From Verrucomicrobiales bacterium (GTDB lineage: Bacteria > Verrucomicrobiota > Verrucomicrobiia > Verrucomicrobiales > SLCJ01), in assembly GCA_024636835.1 (NCBI GenBank), contig JAGXGH010000142.1, positions 1-56,427 of the forward strand: a stretch of DNA of 56,427 nt, in the 5' to 3' direction. A program made the position numbers and the translations under genes. The notes beneath the pieces were generated by a model. It was given only the letters and a program-made list of their open reading frames with translations, did no database searches and was not told the DNA's origin. Positions 1 through 10,900 of this stretch are shown here, in pieces (position 1 is the stretch's first letter; each line of letters starts with the position of its first letter).

Positions 1-1770
1 GACAACTATAACTCATGGGATAAGGGCATCGTCATCGATTACGAATCGCAACTGCTCGTCCTTCACGATGGAGGAACCATCGAAGCCAACGGACACACCA
101 TCACCTTCCGCGACTGCGATAGTCTTACAATCCTCCTTGCCGCCGACACCAATTTCCTCAACCAACGAGACCAGGGGTGGACCGGCGAGCACCCGGGCGA
201 GAGTATCACGGCCGCGCTCGATGCCGCCGCGAAAAAGCCCTACAGTGAACTGCTCGCAGAACACCTCGCCGATCACCAGTCACGCTTCCAACGAGTCACT
301 CTCGACGTTGGCTCCTCTCCCGAGGAAGTGATCGAACTTCCCACCGACCAACGCATGAAGCGCTATCGCGGATCGGCGCCCGGACCATCGGGTAAAATGA
401 TCTACGAAGCCAACGCCACCGGTACCACCGGCAAACCCGATCCCGACCTCGAAGAACTCATGTTCCAATACGCCCGTTACCTGATGCTCAGCTGTTCCAG
501 AACGGGAGCGATGCCATCCAACCTTCAAGGGCTGTGGAACGAGAGCAACACCCCACCCTGGCGCTGCGACTACCATTCGGATGTGAACACGCAGATGAAT
601 TATTGGTTCGTCGACCAAGCCAACCTTTCCGAATGTTTCAGCCCGCTTGCCGATTGGTTCTACTCGATTCGCGAAGTTCGCCGCGAAGCGACCATCAAAC
701 ACTTTAAAACCCGCGGCATCGCCATGCAGGTCGAGAATGGTCTTTTCGGGGGCAGCACGGCAGGGTGGTCGTCGGGCGACGCCTCATGGCTCGCAAACAA
801 CCTCTGGGATCACTACCGCTACACCCTGGATAAAGAATACCTGGAAACCCGAGCCTACCCGATCATGAAAGATCTTTTCATGTTCTGGGAAGACCACCTC
901 AAGGAAATCCCGTCCCCCGAGGGACAGGGCACGATCCTCATCGCTCCCAACGGCCGCTCACCCGAACACGGCCCGCGGGAAGACGGCGTCAGTTTTGATC
1001 AACAACTCGCCTGGGATCTTCTCTCGAACTTCGCCCGCGCCTCGGCCATTCTCGGCGTCGATGAACAGGCACGTAGCAAAGCCATCGCGATGCGCGACCA
1101 ACTCTATGGACCCCAGATCGGCAAGTGGGGGCAACTCCAGGAATGGATGGTCGACCGCGACGACCCAAACAACAAACATCGCCACCTCTCTCACTTGATC
1201 GCGGTCCATCCGGGACGGCAAATCTCACCCCTCAACACACCCGAGCTTGCACAAGCCGCACGCGTTTCCATGAACGCGCGTGGTGATGGTGCCACCGGAT
1301 GGAGCAAGGCTTGGAAGATCAACATTTGGGCACGTCTGCACGATGGCGATCGTGCTTACAAATTGCTCTCTGAAATGCTCAGCGGTAACGTCTACGACAA
1401 CCTTTTCGATGCCCACCCACCCTTCCAGATCGACGGCAATTTCGGATACGCGTCCGGTGTATGTGAAATGCTCGTCCAGTCCCACATGGATCAAATCCAT
1501 CTCTTGCCCGCATTGCCGGAAGCTTGGGCGGATGGACAAATCACCGGCATCAAGGCCAGGGGTGCATTTGTCATCGATATGCAATGGCAGGACGGAAAAC
1601 TAAGCCATGCCGTCATCCACTCTGACAAAGGTGCTGTTTGCAATCTCCGATCCGAAATACCAGTGACGGTAATGCAAGACGGAGAAACCGTGGAGGTAAA
1701 AGAGCTTGAGAATGGCGTCGTTTCCTTCCCAACGCAGTCGGGCAAGCAATACCAAATCACACCACGATAG
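1..1770 (+). CDS. GH95 family alpha-L-fucosidase/alpha-L-galactosidase, 5' end outside window
   Basis: The reading frame is open from base 1, so only the C-terminal 589 residues are present. Family GH95 hydrolyses terminal alpha-1,2-L-fucosides or alpha-L-galactosides by inversion. Visible hallmarks are NLQGLWN, the segment DVNTQMNYW (residues 194-202 of this fragment), SPE with a candidate general acid E322, and PFQIDGNFG with D478. These align with N421/N423, E566 and D766 of the Bifidobacterium AfcA enzyme. The first Asn of the N-x-N water-activating pair is Asp194 here. The (alpha/alpha)6 barrel and the C-terminal beta domain appear complete, ending at TAG. A convergent esterase gene and sulfatases elsewhere in the window fit a role on decorated polysaccharides. 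The family call is firm; fucosidase versus galactosidase is not resolved. Confidence 0.9.
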   Translation, partial: DNYNSWDKGIVIDYESQLLVLHDGGTIEANGHTITFRDCDSLTILLAADTNFLNQRDQGWTGEHPGESITAALDAAAKKPYSELLAEHLADHQSRFQRVTLDVGSSPEEVIELPTDQRMKRYRGSAPGPSGKMIYEANATGTTGKPDPDLEELMFQYARYLMLSCSRTGAMPSNLQGLWNESNTPPWRCDYHSDVNTQMNYWFVDQANLSECFSPLADWFYSIREVRREATIKHFKTRGIAMQVENGLFGGSTAGWSSGDASWLANNLWDHYRYTLDKEYLETRAYPIMKDLFMFWEDHLKEIPSPEGQGTILIAPNGRSPEHGPREDGVSFDQQLAWDLLSNFARASAILGVDEQARSKAIAMRDQLYGPQIGKWGQLQEWMVDRDDPNNKHRHLSHLIAVHPGRQISPLNTPELAQAARVSMNARGDGATGWSKAWKINIWARLHDGDRAYKLLSEMLSGNVYDNLFDAHPPFQIDGNFGYASGVCEMLVQSHMDQIHLLPALPEAWADGQITGIKARGAFVIDMQWQDGKLSHAVIHSDKGAVCNLRSEIPVTVMQDGETVEVKELENGVVSFPTQSGKQYQITPR

Positions 1771-1777
1771 CAAACGA

Positions 1778-1794
1778 CCCAAGCACCGCTTGGG
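1778..1794. terminator. Hairpin between convergent genes
   Basis: A perfect 7-bp inverted repeat (CCCAAGC-ACC-GCTTGGG) lies between the GH95 stop and the stop of the convergent esterase. The position suggests a shared terminator, but there is no strong T-run on either side. Confidence 0.5.
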
Positions 1795-1800
1795 CTTGGC

Positions 1801-2559
1801 CTATTTATTGAGCTTGATCATCGCCTCAGCGTAGCGCTTCCCAAGCTCTTTCATGCTCGCGGTGTTGAAGTGCCATCTGTCCTGCCCCTTGAGCCCATCG
1901 GAGCTCACAAATGCGGTGTTTTTGACCTTACCGGGGAGCTGTGCGATCTGCTCGTTAATCTTCGGAACGTTGATCACCTGACCGGCAATAAAGGGAAGAT
2001 CCGGCGTATCCAGGTCGGCTCTCAAATCCTCAACGAGCGATTGCAGCTTCTCCAGATATCCCTCGGGATTGCCCTGATTGCTCTCGCCCTGATGCCATAG
2101 AATGCCTTTCAAGACTCCTGCTTCCTGCGCTGCCTTTGCACGACGGAGCGCCTCTTTGTAGAATTTCGTGCCCTTGCCCCATTGCTCGATTTTCGTTCCA
2201 CCCTTGGCGTTGACCACCAGACCGATGGAGACTCCAGGCTGTTTTTCCAGGAGCACCTTAGCGAAGGTGTAACCGGGATTCATCTTTTGCATGTTCATGC
2301 CCTTGCGAATCGTCGAGTAACGATTGAACGGGTTGGTTGCCACTTCCCAGGAATCTTTATCATTCAACAAATAGCAGTTTTCCAGGGGGCCCGCGTCCTC
2401 TTGCGGAATAGCTGCACGCCCCGCCATATTTGACTGACCAATAAGCAGGTAAACGTGCAGTTTTTCTTTAGGCCCTGCGTAACCAGACTCGGCTAAAGCA
2501 TGGCTAGCGGAGAGCAGTGCGCATGACAGGATGGCTAAAAGCATTTTTGTAACCCTCAT
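1801..2559 (-). CDS. Secreted sialate O-acetylesterase-like (SASA / CE6) carbohydrate esterase
   Basis: A 252-residue protein with an N-terminal signal peptide (hydrophobic MLLAILSCALLSASHALA). It carries the SGNH/GDSL-like SASA signature: block I GQSNMAG with the nucleophilic Ser, WHQGESN, and a C-terminal DxxH-like pair in GQDRWHFN. CE6/SASA enzymes remove acetyl groups from sugars, usually xylan or sialic acid, in the periplasm or outside the cell. The length fits a stand-alone single-domain esterase. ATG at 2559 is used. It is convergent with the GH95 gene, so co-expression is not through one transcript, but the pairing suggests deacetylation alongside defucosylation. The acetylated substrate is unknown. 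Confidence 0.82.
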   Translation of the reverse strand: MRVTKMLLAILSCALLSASHALAESGYAGPKEKLHVYLLIGQSNMAGRAAIPQEDAGPLENCYLLNDKDSWEVATNPFNRYSTIRKGMNMQKMNPGYTFAKVLLEKQPGVSIGLVVNAKGGTKIEQWGKGTKFYKEALRRAKAAQEAGVLKGILWHQGESNQGNPEGYLEKLQSLVEDLRADLDTPDLPFIAGQVINVPKINEQIAQLPGKVKNTAFVSSDGLKGQDRWHFNTASMKELGKRYAEAMIKLNK

Positions 2560-2839
2560 ATTAATGACGATGCAGATACATCATAGGAGTGTCAACACGC
2601 CTACTAGCTTTATTCCACGAGACATTTCTGACGAATGCACGAGCATTTTAGTGCTCAGATTTTAAACAATTACAACTCACGTATTGCGCGACGGAAAGTT
2701 TGCAAGCAAGTGGAATATTCACTATAGTTGAGGCCTATAGTATCTCTTTTGGGATTCGCTTCTCGCATCGTGAACGCGATCAATTATTGACTTTCTTGAC
2801 CCGAAGCTATTGATAACATTCTTCTATCGAATTTCTTCC

Positions 2840-3775
2840 ATGAAAATAACGCGCTTCATGAAGCCCCTCCCCATAATGGCCGCGGTTTTTTTTCTGTTGT
2901 TAGGGGGTATCTCCTCCGTTCGCGCCGGTGACTTTGGGTGGTCTTTGCCAATCAATGGAGTTCAACTGCTGTCTGACGGCACTACTCCCATTCCGGAAGG
3001 CACGGTATTCCATCTTGGAGTGTTCGCTGGAACTTTCGTACCCAACGTGGGCAATCAGGCCGATTGGGCGACCAACTGGAGATCTGCAGAATTTCAATAT
3101 TACAACGCCGCTAATTCCGCTGTTTCCGGATTATACGCCGTCGAGACTAACGCACCTCCGTTCAACGCGGGAAAGCAGATGTATGTGTGGGGCCACCATC
3201 AAAAAGCGGACGGTAGCAGCGAGCAATGGCTGGGCACCGCCGTGGGCTGGCAAGTACCTTCTGACGACGGAACGCAATTACCAGTGAATGTCGATATCGA
3301 CGATGCATCTACCTTGCTGCTTGGTAGTGCTGATTCAGCAGCGGGCACTATCCAAATGGCTGCTGTGCCCGAGGGTGATGGGATCCCGCTTATTTATGGG
3401 GAAACATGGCGCAATCAATATTTCACTGACACGGAAATAGCCGACCCTCTGATAGGCGCATGGCAGGCAGACCCAGACGCCGACGGCATTAACAACGAAT
3501 TAGAGTTTGCCATGGGAACCAACCCCCTAGTTGCACAAACGCTGGGTTCCATGAGGATAGAGCCAGATGTGGGTGGACAACTTCTAAGCTTCCCTGGCTC
3601 AGCCTCCGCTGCGGTAAGCATCGGCATGGAGGAATCCTCAACTCTACAAAATCCATGGCAAGCACTCGCCACTCCTACTTTTAACCCCGGGAATTCACGC
3701 TGGGAACTTTTGGTCCCTGGGAGCGGTGATAAAAACTTTTTCCGAACCACTGTGACGCCCCTCACCAGTCCGTGA
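2840..3775 (+). CDS. Secreted protein of unknown function with verrucomicrobial C-terminal segment
   Basis: About 311 residues from the ATG at 2840. An in-frame ATG at 2810 would give an implausible N-terminus ahead of the signal sequence, so 2840 is preferred. A clear signal peptide ends near VRAG. The body (about residues 25-175) resembles that of the minus-strand protein at 4080-4910: an LG-F...W--xW pattern followed by a MY-W-H segment. The C-terminal third has the 'DPDADGINNELEFAMGTNP' segment common at the end of Verrucomicrobia secreted proteins, possibly calcium-binding, followed by a beta-rich tail. There is no PEP-CTERM motif. No enzymatic motif is recognised. Confidence 0.7.
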   Translation: MKITRFMKPLPIMAAVFFLLLGGISSVRAGDFGWSLPINGVQLLSDGTTPIPEGTVFHLGVFAGTFVPNVGNQADWATNWRSAEFQYYNAANSAVSGLYAVETNAPPFNAGKQMYVWGHHQKADGSSEQWLGTAVGWQVPSDDGTQLPVNVDIDDASTLLLGSADSAAGTIQMAAVPEGDGIPLIYGETWRNQYFTDTEIADPLIGAWQADPDADGINNELEFAMGTNPLVAQTLGSMRIEPDVGGQLLSFPGSASAAVSIGMEESSTLQNPWQALATPTFNPGNSRWELLVPGSGDKNFFRTTVTPLTSP

Positions 3776-3821
3776 TCCCCTGAGGGAAATAGTCATAAGA
3801 ATTCACGCTTTCCAAAGGTGT

Positions 3822-3960
3822 AATACCAAATCTTGGTATTGATCTGACGCGTCGCGTAGAACCGCTGCGCGGCACGCGATTGACAAGTGGAACTTTAGTT
3901 GATTGATCGTGAACGACTTGTGCGCGGCGAATAGTCATGTTTTTATTCGTAAGCGGTCTA
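3822..3960 (+). repeat. Dispersed intergenic repeat, copy 1
   Basis: Starts with a perfect hairpin (AATACCA-AATCT-TGGTATT at 3822-3840) followed by GATCTGACGCG. It ends in a segment of about 65 bp (about 3896-3960) that recurs at about 36261-36320 with roughly 80% identity by eye. Unlike the second copy, it has an extra structured module inserted at 3853-3878. It begins 46 bp after the stop of the upstream plus-strand gene, as the other copies also follow gene ends. It fills most of the gap 3776-4079; nothing else is recognised there. Confidence 0.75.
3853..3878 (+). repeat. Structured repeat module, copy A
   Basis: The order is CGCGT, AGAA, CCGC, TGC, GCGG, C, ACGCG. The outer 5-bp stem and inner 4-bp stem both pair perfectly. 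Related modules lie at 19254-19279 (+) and 30157-30182 (-). Inner-stem changes between copies are compensatory (CCGC/GCGG, CGGC/GCCG, GGGC/GCCC), which suggests the fold is under selection. Confidence 0.75.
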
Positions 3961-4079
3961 AGCTTCCCATACCACCGCACATCATAAAGCGAGTCTCAGG
4001 AAATTTCACGCCGCTCCAAATCACGAACACTTGAAAGCGGCCCTCTTGGAACCGCAACACACTTGAGCCCCCCGCGCGC

Positions 4080-4910
4080 TCAATTACTGCGGCGGCGGCG
4101 CATAAGTAGCAGCATTCCTAGTCCGCTAAGGACGGCTACTGAGGGCTCTGGTATAGCCGATGTAGCAGCCCATGTTGCAGTTTGATTTTCAAAGAGACCA
4201 TTCAAGTCTGCGTATGGTGCTACCTGACTGTCTGCCATGGGAATTGAGATAATCCCACCTCCCTGCATCACTCCACCATTGGCAGGTGCTGGACTTGCCG
4301 CGGTATTGGTGCCACCCCAATCCGCATCGAGATACATGTTGCGGTCAACCCGCCCCCAAATCAATTGAAATGTGTCGTCATCTGCTGCATTCAACGGGTC
4401 ATTGGCAATGTTAAAGCTGACTGTGGTGCCTGGAACAGATGGGAACGTTAGTCCTGCCGTATACAACAGAGCTTCACCGTCGGGTGTTCCCATGAGATCC
4501 CCCCACACCGCTGTATCAGCTGTTCCTCCATTGTGGACGAAGGTATACATTAGCTTGCCATATACAGATGCATCTGGATCATCAACTACCTCGTTGGCCG
4601 CATAAAAAGTGCCGTAATTAAAAAAGGATCCGACGTCTACTGAGTTCCATTTGTCCGCCCATGTCGCATAGTTAATTGCGGTTGGAGTGTAGCCATCGTC
4701 GAACCAACCCAACTCCCACACTAGGGTATTGATATCCTGGTTTCCTTTTGAATCGAAAGAGAGCGGGTTAACACTCGTACTGCCGCCCCATGCAACGGTT
4801 TGCCCATAAGAATTGCCGGCCATCAAAAATAGGCAAACTATTCCGCAGGTGCATATTTTTTTATAACCACTCTCCATTATCTTAAATGCTTTGAATATAC
4901 TCTTTTGCAT
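4080..4910 (-). CDS. PEP-CTERM sorting domain protein
   Basis: A 276-residue secreted protein with an N-terminal signal (CGIVCLFLMAGNSYG) and a canonical C-terminal PEP-CTERM signal: IPEPS, a hydrophobic stretch, then RRRRSN. This directs processing by an exosortase and surface or EPS attachment. The ectodomain resembles the protein encoded at 2840-3775. ATG at 4910 is used; ATG at 4877 would also leave a complete signal peptide. Its start lies 38 bp downstream of the giant surface-protein stop on the same strand, so the two may be co-transcribed. A weak inverted repeat (TTGAGC...GCTCAA, 4063-4083) overlaps the stop codon. The function is unknown. Confidence 0.85.
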   Translation of the reverse strand: MQKSIFKAFKIMESGYKKICTCGIVCLFLMAGNSYGQTVAWGGSTSVNPLSFDSKGNQDINTLVWELGWFDDGYTPTAINYATWADKWNSVDVGSFFNYGTFYAANEVVDDPDASVYGKLMYTFVHNGGTADTAVWGDLMGTPDGEALLYTAGLTFPSVPGTTVSFNIANDPLNAADDDTFQLIWGRVDRNMYLDADWGGTNTAASPAPANGGVMQGGGIISIPMADSQVAPYADLNGLFENQTATWAATSAIPEPSVAVLSGLGMLLLMRRRRSN

Positions 4911-4948
4911 GGCACGTTACTAGATATATTTGTGGTGTAAAGGGCCTT

Positions 4949-7900
4949 TTAGGGCTGAACCCAAGGGGCTAGAATCCAAGGTAAGGGGTGGGTCCAGCTT
5001 AGATTATCCTTGCGCACAAGGACAAAGTTGGAGCGGCAGTCTTTGAACAGCAAGGCGTTGGTGGTATTCTGTGTCAAATTCCCCTGCGTGTGCCAACTTG
5101 TGGGTAAAAGGAGGAAGTTCGTTGTCCAGCCTTGGGTATTTGGCGTGGTGTCTCCCAACCAGTTTTGAATCTGAGTGGCGGCGTTCGGCGAGGAGAACCT
5201 CACAAATCCGTTAGCCTCGGTCATATTAAGCGACGCAGGAGATGCGGCGAACGGATATCCAAGATCCATGAAGTTGAGTCCTCTGGCTCCCAACTTCAAC
5301 GGACGGCGGAAGTCGTTGTAGCGAAGATCGCCGACAGTTAAGAGTTCGTTGGTATCACCAAGGTTGGTATGCACTATCATCATCCCAATGCCTGGCGCGA
5401 TGACCTGCGAATTACGACTGTCAAATCCGTCTCCCTGTTTGACCCATATATTGCTACTCAGGTTGTAGTAGATGTCGTAGCCCACTCCGTTATGGAATAA
5501 GACCTGATCCGCGCTGTTCGGCGAGTCCCCCATGTTCCACTCGCCGTTCGCATACACGCTTCCGAGGGTTTCGTGCTTTCTCACCACGAAGTGACTTCCC
5601 GCCAAATTGTTAGGCAGGGCATTGGTCGTATTGTTGGCGTTGGTGAGATCGAGGACGAATCTCCCTTCCTCACCCGAAACGACCTCGAAACGGTGCCCTT
5701 CGGACGGACCATCGGTCACCTCAAGGAAGTAAGCACTGCCTGGAGTCAGATAGGTGCTGAGGTCCAAGCCCTTACTTGAACTAGCTGTGAAGATCGCAGA
5801 TAGCGTAGCATCGTCAATAATTCCTGTGAACACTGGCATCGAGCTGAAGTTCAAGCCGTATGTCTGATACTTGCCGACAAGGTTTTGACGGCACCAGCCT
5901 TGGACCAGCGTCCAGCTTCCTGCCGGGTTACATGGAGTTTCCACCTTAAGACGTGCGAAGCCTCTGTCGCGGGTGACTGCTGGGTTGCCGTCGATGTCAT
6001 GGACATTGCTCCACTTCAAGGTCTCGGTGTTGTCTCCGTTGTCGGTAATCACCGGCAGCGCAGACACTGCAGTCCATTTTAATTCGTCCCGTGGGTCATC
6101 GCTCACATAGAGCGTGTAGATCACGTCGTAGCGGCCTCTTGGACGGACGATAGAGATGTCCACTTCACCCGGATCACCGCCGGGAACACCAACGGTGCCA
6201 TTTTTCTCGATGGTCATACCGGCGCGGCGGGTCGTGCCAGCCACGAGATGATCACCAAGTTCAGGATCTCCACCGAAGGCGTATTCCTGATCAATTGGGA
6301 AGACGTCGCCGTCGATATCGCTGGCAGCATTAAGGTTCCAGGCGACACAGCCCGCAACTGGGAACCAGCCGTATTCATCATCCCTAGGATCAAGCACGTC
6401 GGCGATGCCGTCGCAGTCGTCAGGGCTGGACACATTGTCGATCATGCCGTTCAGATCGACGTCGAGATAGCCCCAGCCGTTGTTCACGATGTCAAACACG
6501 CCGTCACCATCGCTGTCGACATCGATATAGTCGGGCAGTGAATCGGCGTCGTTGTTCACCGGCAATGCTCCGGCTCCTGGAACGATACCGTCCACATTGA
6601 CGGTTCCATCCGCGATGCCATCCGGGATGATACCGATAAGCGGCACATTGACCGGAATGTCACTCAGAGCCAAGTTCCCGGATTCCAACACATCACTGAT
6701 ACTGTCGTTGTCCGAGTCGAGGTCGAGGTAATCGGGGCGATCATCGAGGTCGCTGTTAGTCGGGGTGTAGTTGATCACACCACTGTCAGGAGCGGTTTCG
6801 ACAATATCGGCCAAGCCGTTGCTGCCCTGGGTGGAGTCGATGCGTCCGTCCATGTCGGCATCAAGAGCTCCGTTGCCAGCTTCAACAACATCGAAGATGC
6901 CATCACCATCACTATCCAGGTCGAGATAGTCCGGCACGCCGTCACCATCGGTGTCGCCGCCGCGCGATGGGCAAACATTGTCGTTTTCAACAGTGTCGGG
7001 GATGCCGTCATCGTCGGTGTCTAGATCAAGAGAGTAGCCGTCATTTCCGGCAAAAGTGTTGGCGTCCACCACGGCTGTTACCGATGTTGGATCATCGCCT
7101 TCGGTCTGGGTGTATCCGCTCGGGTATTCTGGATCGGTTTCATCGACGTCGGCGCTCGTGCTACCCGGTGCCACGATGGCGCTCCAGTTTCCGCTTGAGT
7201 CGGTTGTGACGGTCTGGACGTTGCCGTTGGAATCAGTGATGGTCACGTCCACGCCCGCTAGGTTCGGATCTGATCCGTCTTGAGTGCCGTTACCATCGAT
7301 GTCGATATAGAGGTGGCCGTTCACCGTCCCTGATCGCTCTTCGACAAAGTCTTGGTCGACGGTGGTTGATCCGGCCGTGGTGGCGATCAAGGTAACGTCA
7401 CCGATGATGTTTAAGTCGCCTCCGTCCACGTCGCTAACGCTGACGTAGCTGGATGGCTGGGTCTCGACTACTTGATAGTTGCCCGCAGGCAGGTTGGTGA
7501 AGCTGTAGCTACCGTCCGCGGCGGTCACAGTGGTCGTCGGTTGGATGCCCCCGGTGTTCGGATCGCTGTCGACGTCATTGCCGCTGCCGTCCTTGAGGGT
7601 GAGGGTCACGCCTGCAAGTGGATCGTCACCGGTGTTGTTGTTATCGGTATCAACCAACACGAATCCGCTGATTGCAGAAGGTTGTTCTTCGATGAAGTCG
7701 GCGATCTCGGTGGAACCCGGAGTGACGGTTACAGCCACTAGGCTATCGGTGCCGCCATCAGTATCGGTGACGTCAAGGTAACCGGATGGTTGCGTTTCCA
7801 CGACTTGGTAGTCACCCGCTGGCAGGTTGGTGAAGCTGTAGCTACCGTCCGCGGCGGTTACGGTGGTCGTCGGCTGGATGCCAGCGTTGTTCGGATCGCT

Positions 7901-10900
7901 GTCGACATCGTTACCGCTGCCGTCCTTAAGGGTGATCGTCACGCCGCTGATTGCGTTGTCGCCTATATCATCGTTGTTGGTGTCGGCGAGCACGGTGCCG
8001 GTGATGGTGCCGGATTGTTCTTCGACGAAGTTTTGGTCAGCGGTGGTGGCTCCGGCGGTGGCAGTGATCAAGGTCACGTCGCCAATGATGTCGAGGTTGC
8101 CGCCATCCACGTCCGATACGCTGACGTAGCCGGATGGTTGAATTTCCACAACTTGGTAGTCACCTGCTGGAACATTGGTGAAGCTGTAGCTGCCGTCGGC
8201 GGCAGTGACAGTGGTCGTCGGTTGGACTCCCGTGGTGCCGGGATCGCTATCGATGTCGTTGCCTGACGCGTCCTTGAGGGTGAGGGTCACGCCTTCAATC
8301 GGGCTATCACCGGTGTCGTTGTTGTCGGTATCCGCGAGCACGAAGCCGCTGATCACTGCAGGTTGTTCTTCAACGAAGTCCTGGTTAGCGGTAGTCGCAC
8401 CGCCGACGGCGGTGATCAGAGTCACATCGCCGATGATGTCGAGGTCACCGCCATCCACGTCACTGACGCTGATGTAGCCGGATGGTTGGACTTCGACAAC
8501 TTGATAGTTGCCCGCAGGCAGGTTGGTGAAGCTGTAGCTGCCGTCCGCCGCGGTTAAGGTCGTGGTCGGCTGGACTCCGGAGGTGATAGGATCGCTGTCG
8601 ATGTCGTTACCCAAGCTGTCTTTGAGGGTGAGGACCACCCCCTCCAAAGGCTCGTCACCGGTGTCATTGTTATCGATATCGGCGCGTACGAATCCACTGA
8701 TTGTGGCCGTCTGCTCTTCGATGAAGTCAGCAATTGCGACAGAACCCGAAATGACAGTTACGAGCACGAGGCTGTCGGTGCCGCCGTCGGTATCGGTGAC
8801 ATCCAGGTAACCGGATGGCTGGGTCTCGACGACTTGATAGTTGCCAAGCGGCAGGTCGGTGAAGCTGTAGCTGCCGTCTGCTGCGGTAACGGTAGTCGTT
8901 GGCTGGATGCCGGCGATGTTCGGATCGCTGTCGATGTCATTGCCGGAGCCATCCTTGAGGGTGATGGTCACACCCACGATCGGGGTGTCGCCGGTATCGT
9001 TGTTATCAATGTCGACCAGCACGGAACCGGCGATGGCACCCAGGTAACCATCATCGAGGAAATCTAGATTCGTCACATTGCTATTGGTGATCGTCACAGC
9101 AATCTGATTATCAGTGAGATTCCCCTGAGCGTCCCATTCGCTTATCGCTGTGCCGGGATCGGTTTCCTCAACAACGTATCTACCAGCAGGCAGCCCGGTA
9201 AATGAATAGGCTCCGGACCCGTTGGTGCTTGTGGTGTTGAGAAGTGTGTCGCCCGCGTTGACGAGACCATTTTGATCGCGGTCGAGGTAGAGCTTCACCG
9301 TAACGCCTGCAATCGGCTTATCATCGGCACCAATCACATTGTCATTGGTAATGTCATTATCGTCGTAAACTGTGCCACTGAGTGCATAGACCGGCGGCAG
9401 AGTATCAAGGAAATCACGACCTGTGATATCAACGCCTACAAGAGTGACCGCGATACGGTCGGGATTGCCACCGTCGACATCTGCCGTGCTGATGCTGCCC
9501 GACGGATTGATTTCCACTACGACATAGTTGCCTGAGGGAACATCGGTGAAGATGTAGTTACCGGATGCATCGGTATATGTCTCACCAACCTGTACGCCGT
9601 CCGAAGGATCGCCGTCGCCATTGGGATCCGTCCAAAGCTGGATTTTAACCACTGCGGCACCGGAATCGGTATCGCTCAAGTTACCATCGCCGTCCGCGTC
9701 GTAGCGGACTTGACCGGAGATATCAGCCAACGCAGGCTCATAGCCGAAATCGGCACTGAGGTGCTGGATACCCGACGCCAACGAGACCGTGGAAGTGTTG
9801 GGGGTAACGATACCGTCTTCGTCATAACTCGGGGTGAATCCGGCCGGTGGCGTCACCGTCACCGTATAGTTGTCTGCACCAAGTCCGCGGAAGCGATAGT
9901 AACCAATTGGGTCGATAACACCGTCGCCGTCCACATCGATAGTGCCGTCGCTGGTGATCTGGGTACCGATCAGAGAGTTGCTGCCATTACGAAGTTCGAC
10001 TGTGACGCCGCCGATCCCTTCTTCTCCGGAATCGAGCAAGCTGTCGCCGTTGGCATCATTCCAGACAAGATCACCAATGGATCCACCAACCGGTTTTTCG
10101 AGCAAGTGGTCTTCCACCTCGCCATCAGTGGTCACGCCCGTGTAGCTGAAGAGCGGGAAAGCGGGCTCGGTTGTAAAGATACGGAAGCGGGATAACCAAC
10201 TTTCGGATGCGGCGCTTATGGTGCCATTAGGAATATCAAAGGCGATTACCGATGAACCGGTGCTAACGGCTTGACTGATGATGAATTCACCCGGATCGAG
10301 AAAATCACCATCGTGATTCCAGTCGACCCAGCCGACCAACCAACCGTCACCGGTAACATCGACCTGTACCGAGCCGCCGGCGACACCATCGATCCAGAGT
10401 GCGGGAGCAACAGTGCTCACACCATCTTCGTCATCGCTGCCGAAGATATCATCACCGTTGGCGAGGGATGTGCCGATGCCATTGATGTCGGTATCAGGAG
10501 CGCTGCCCAAATAAACCGTTGAGCCACCGTCGGGAATGATATGACGGGCACCGTCCTGCGCCAGGGTGGTGGCTGCGTAACTCAGCGGTAGATCGCCGAA
10601 GTCGTAATCCACTCCTGAGATGAAGGCGAAATCGACATCACTCACAAACGCATCCGCGATCGTGACAGTTTGAATGACGGTTGTGCCGCTTGAGGAATTC
10701 ACCACACTGACCGCAGTATTATTCGCCGCCGTGGTGGTAAGTATAGCGGTGTCGAGCGGTGGATCCGTGGTGCCGATGATGACGTTGTATTCGCCGTTCG
10801 GAAGACCTGAGAAGGAATAATTGCCAGCCGCATCGGTCGTGGTGGTGCCGAGGAAAGTGCTTCCCTGATAGAGATAGACCAAAATGCCTTCCAGTTCGGT

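Noticed and set aside
7790..9067. Series of similar plus-strand frames across the tandem repeats
   Set aside because: They repeat only because the sense-strand DNA repeats; not independent genes.
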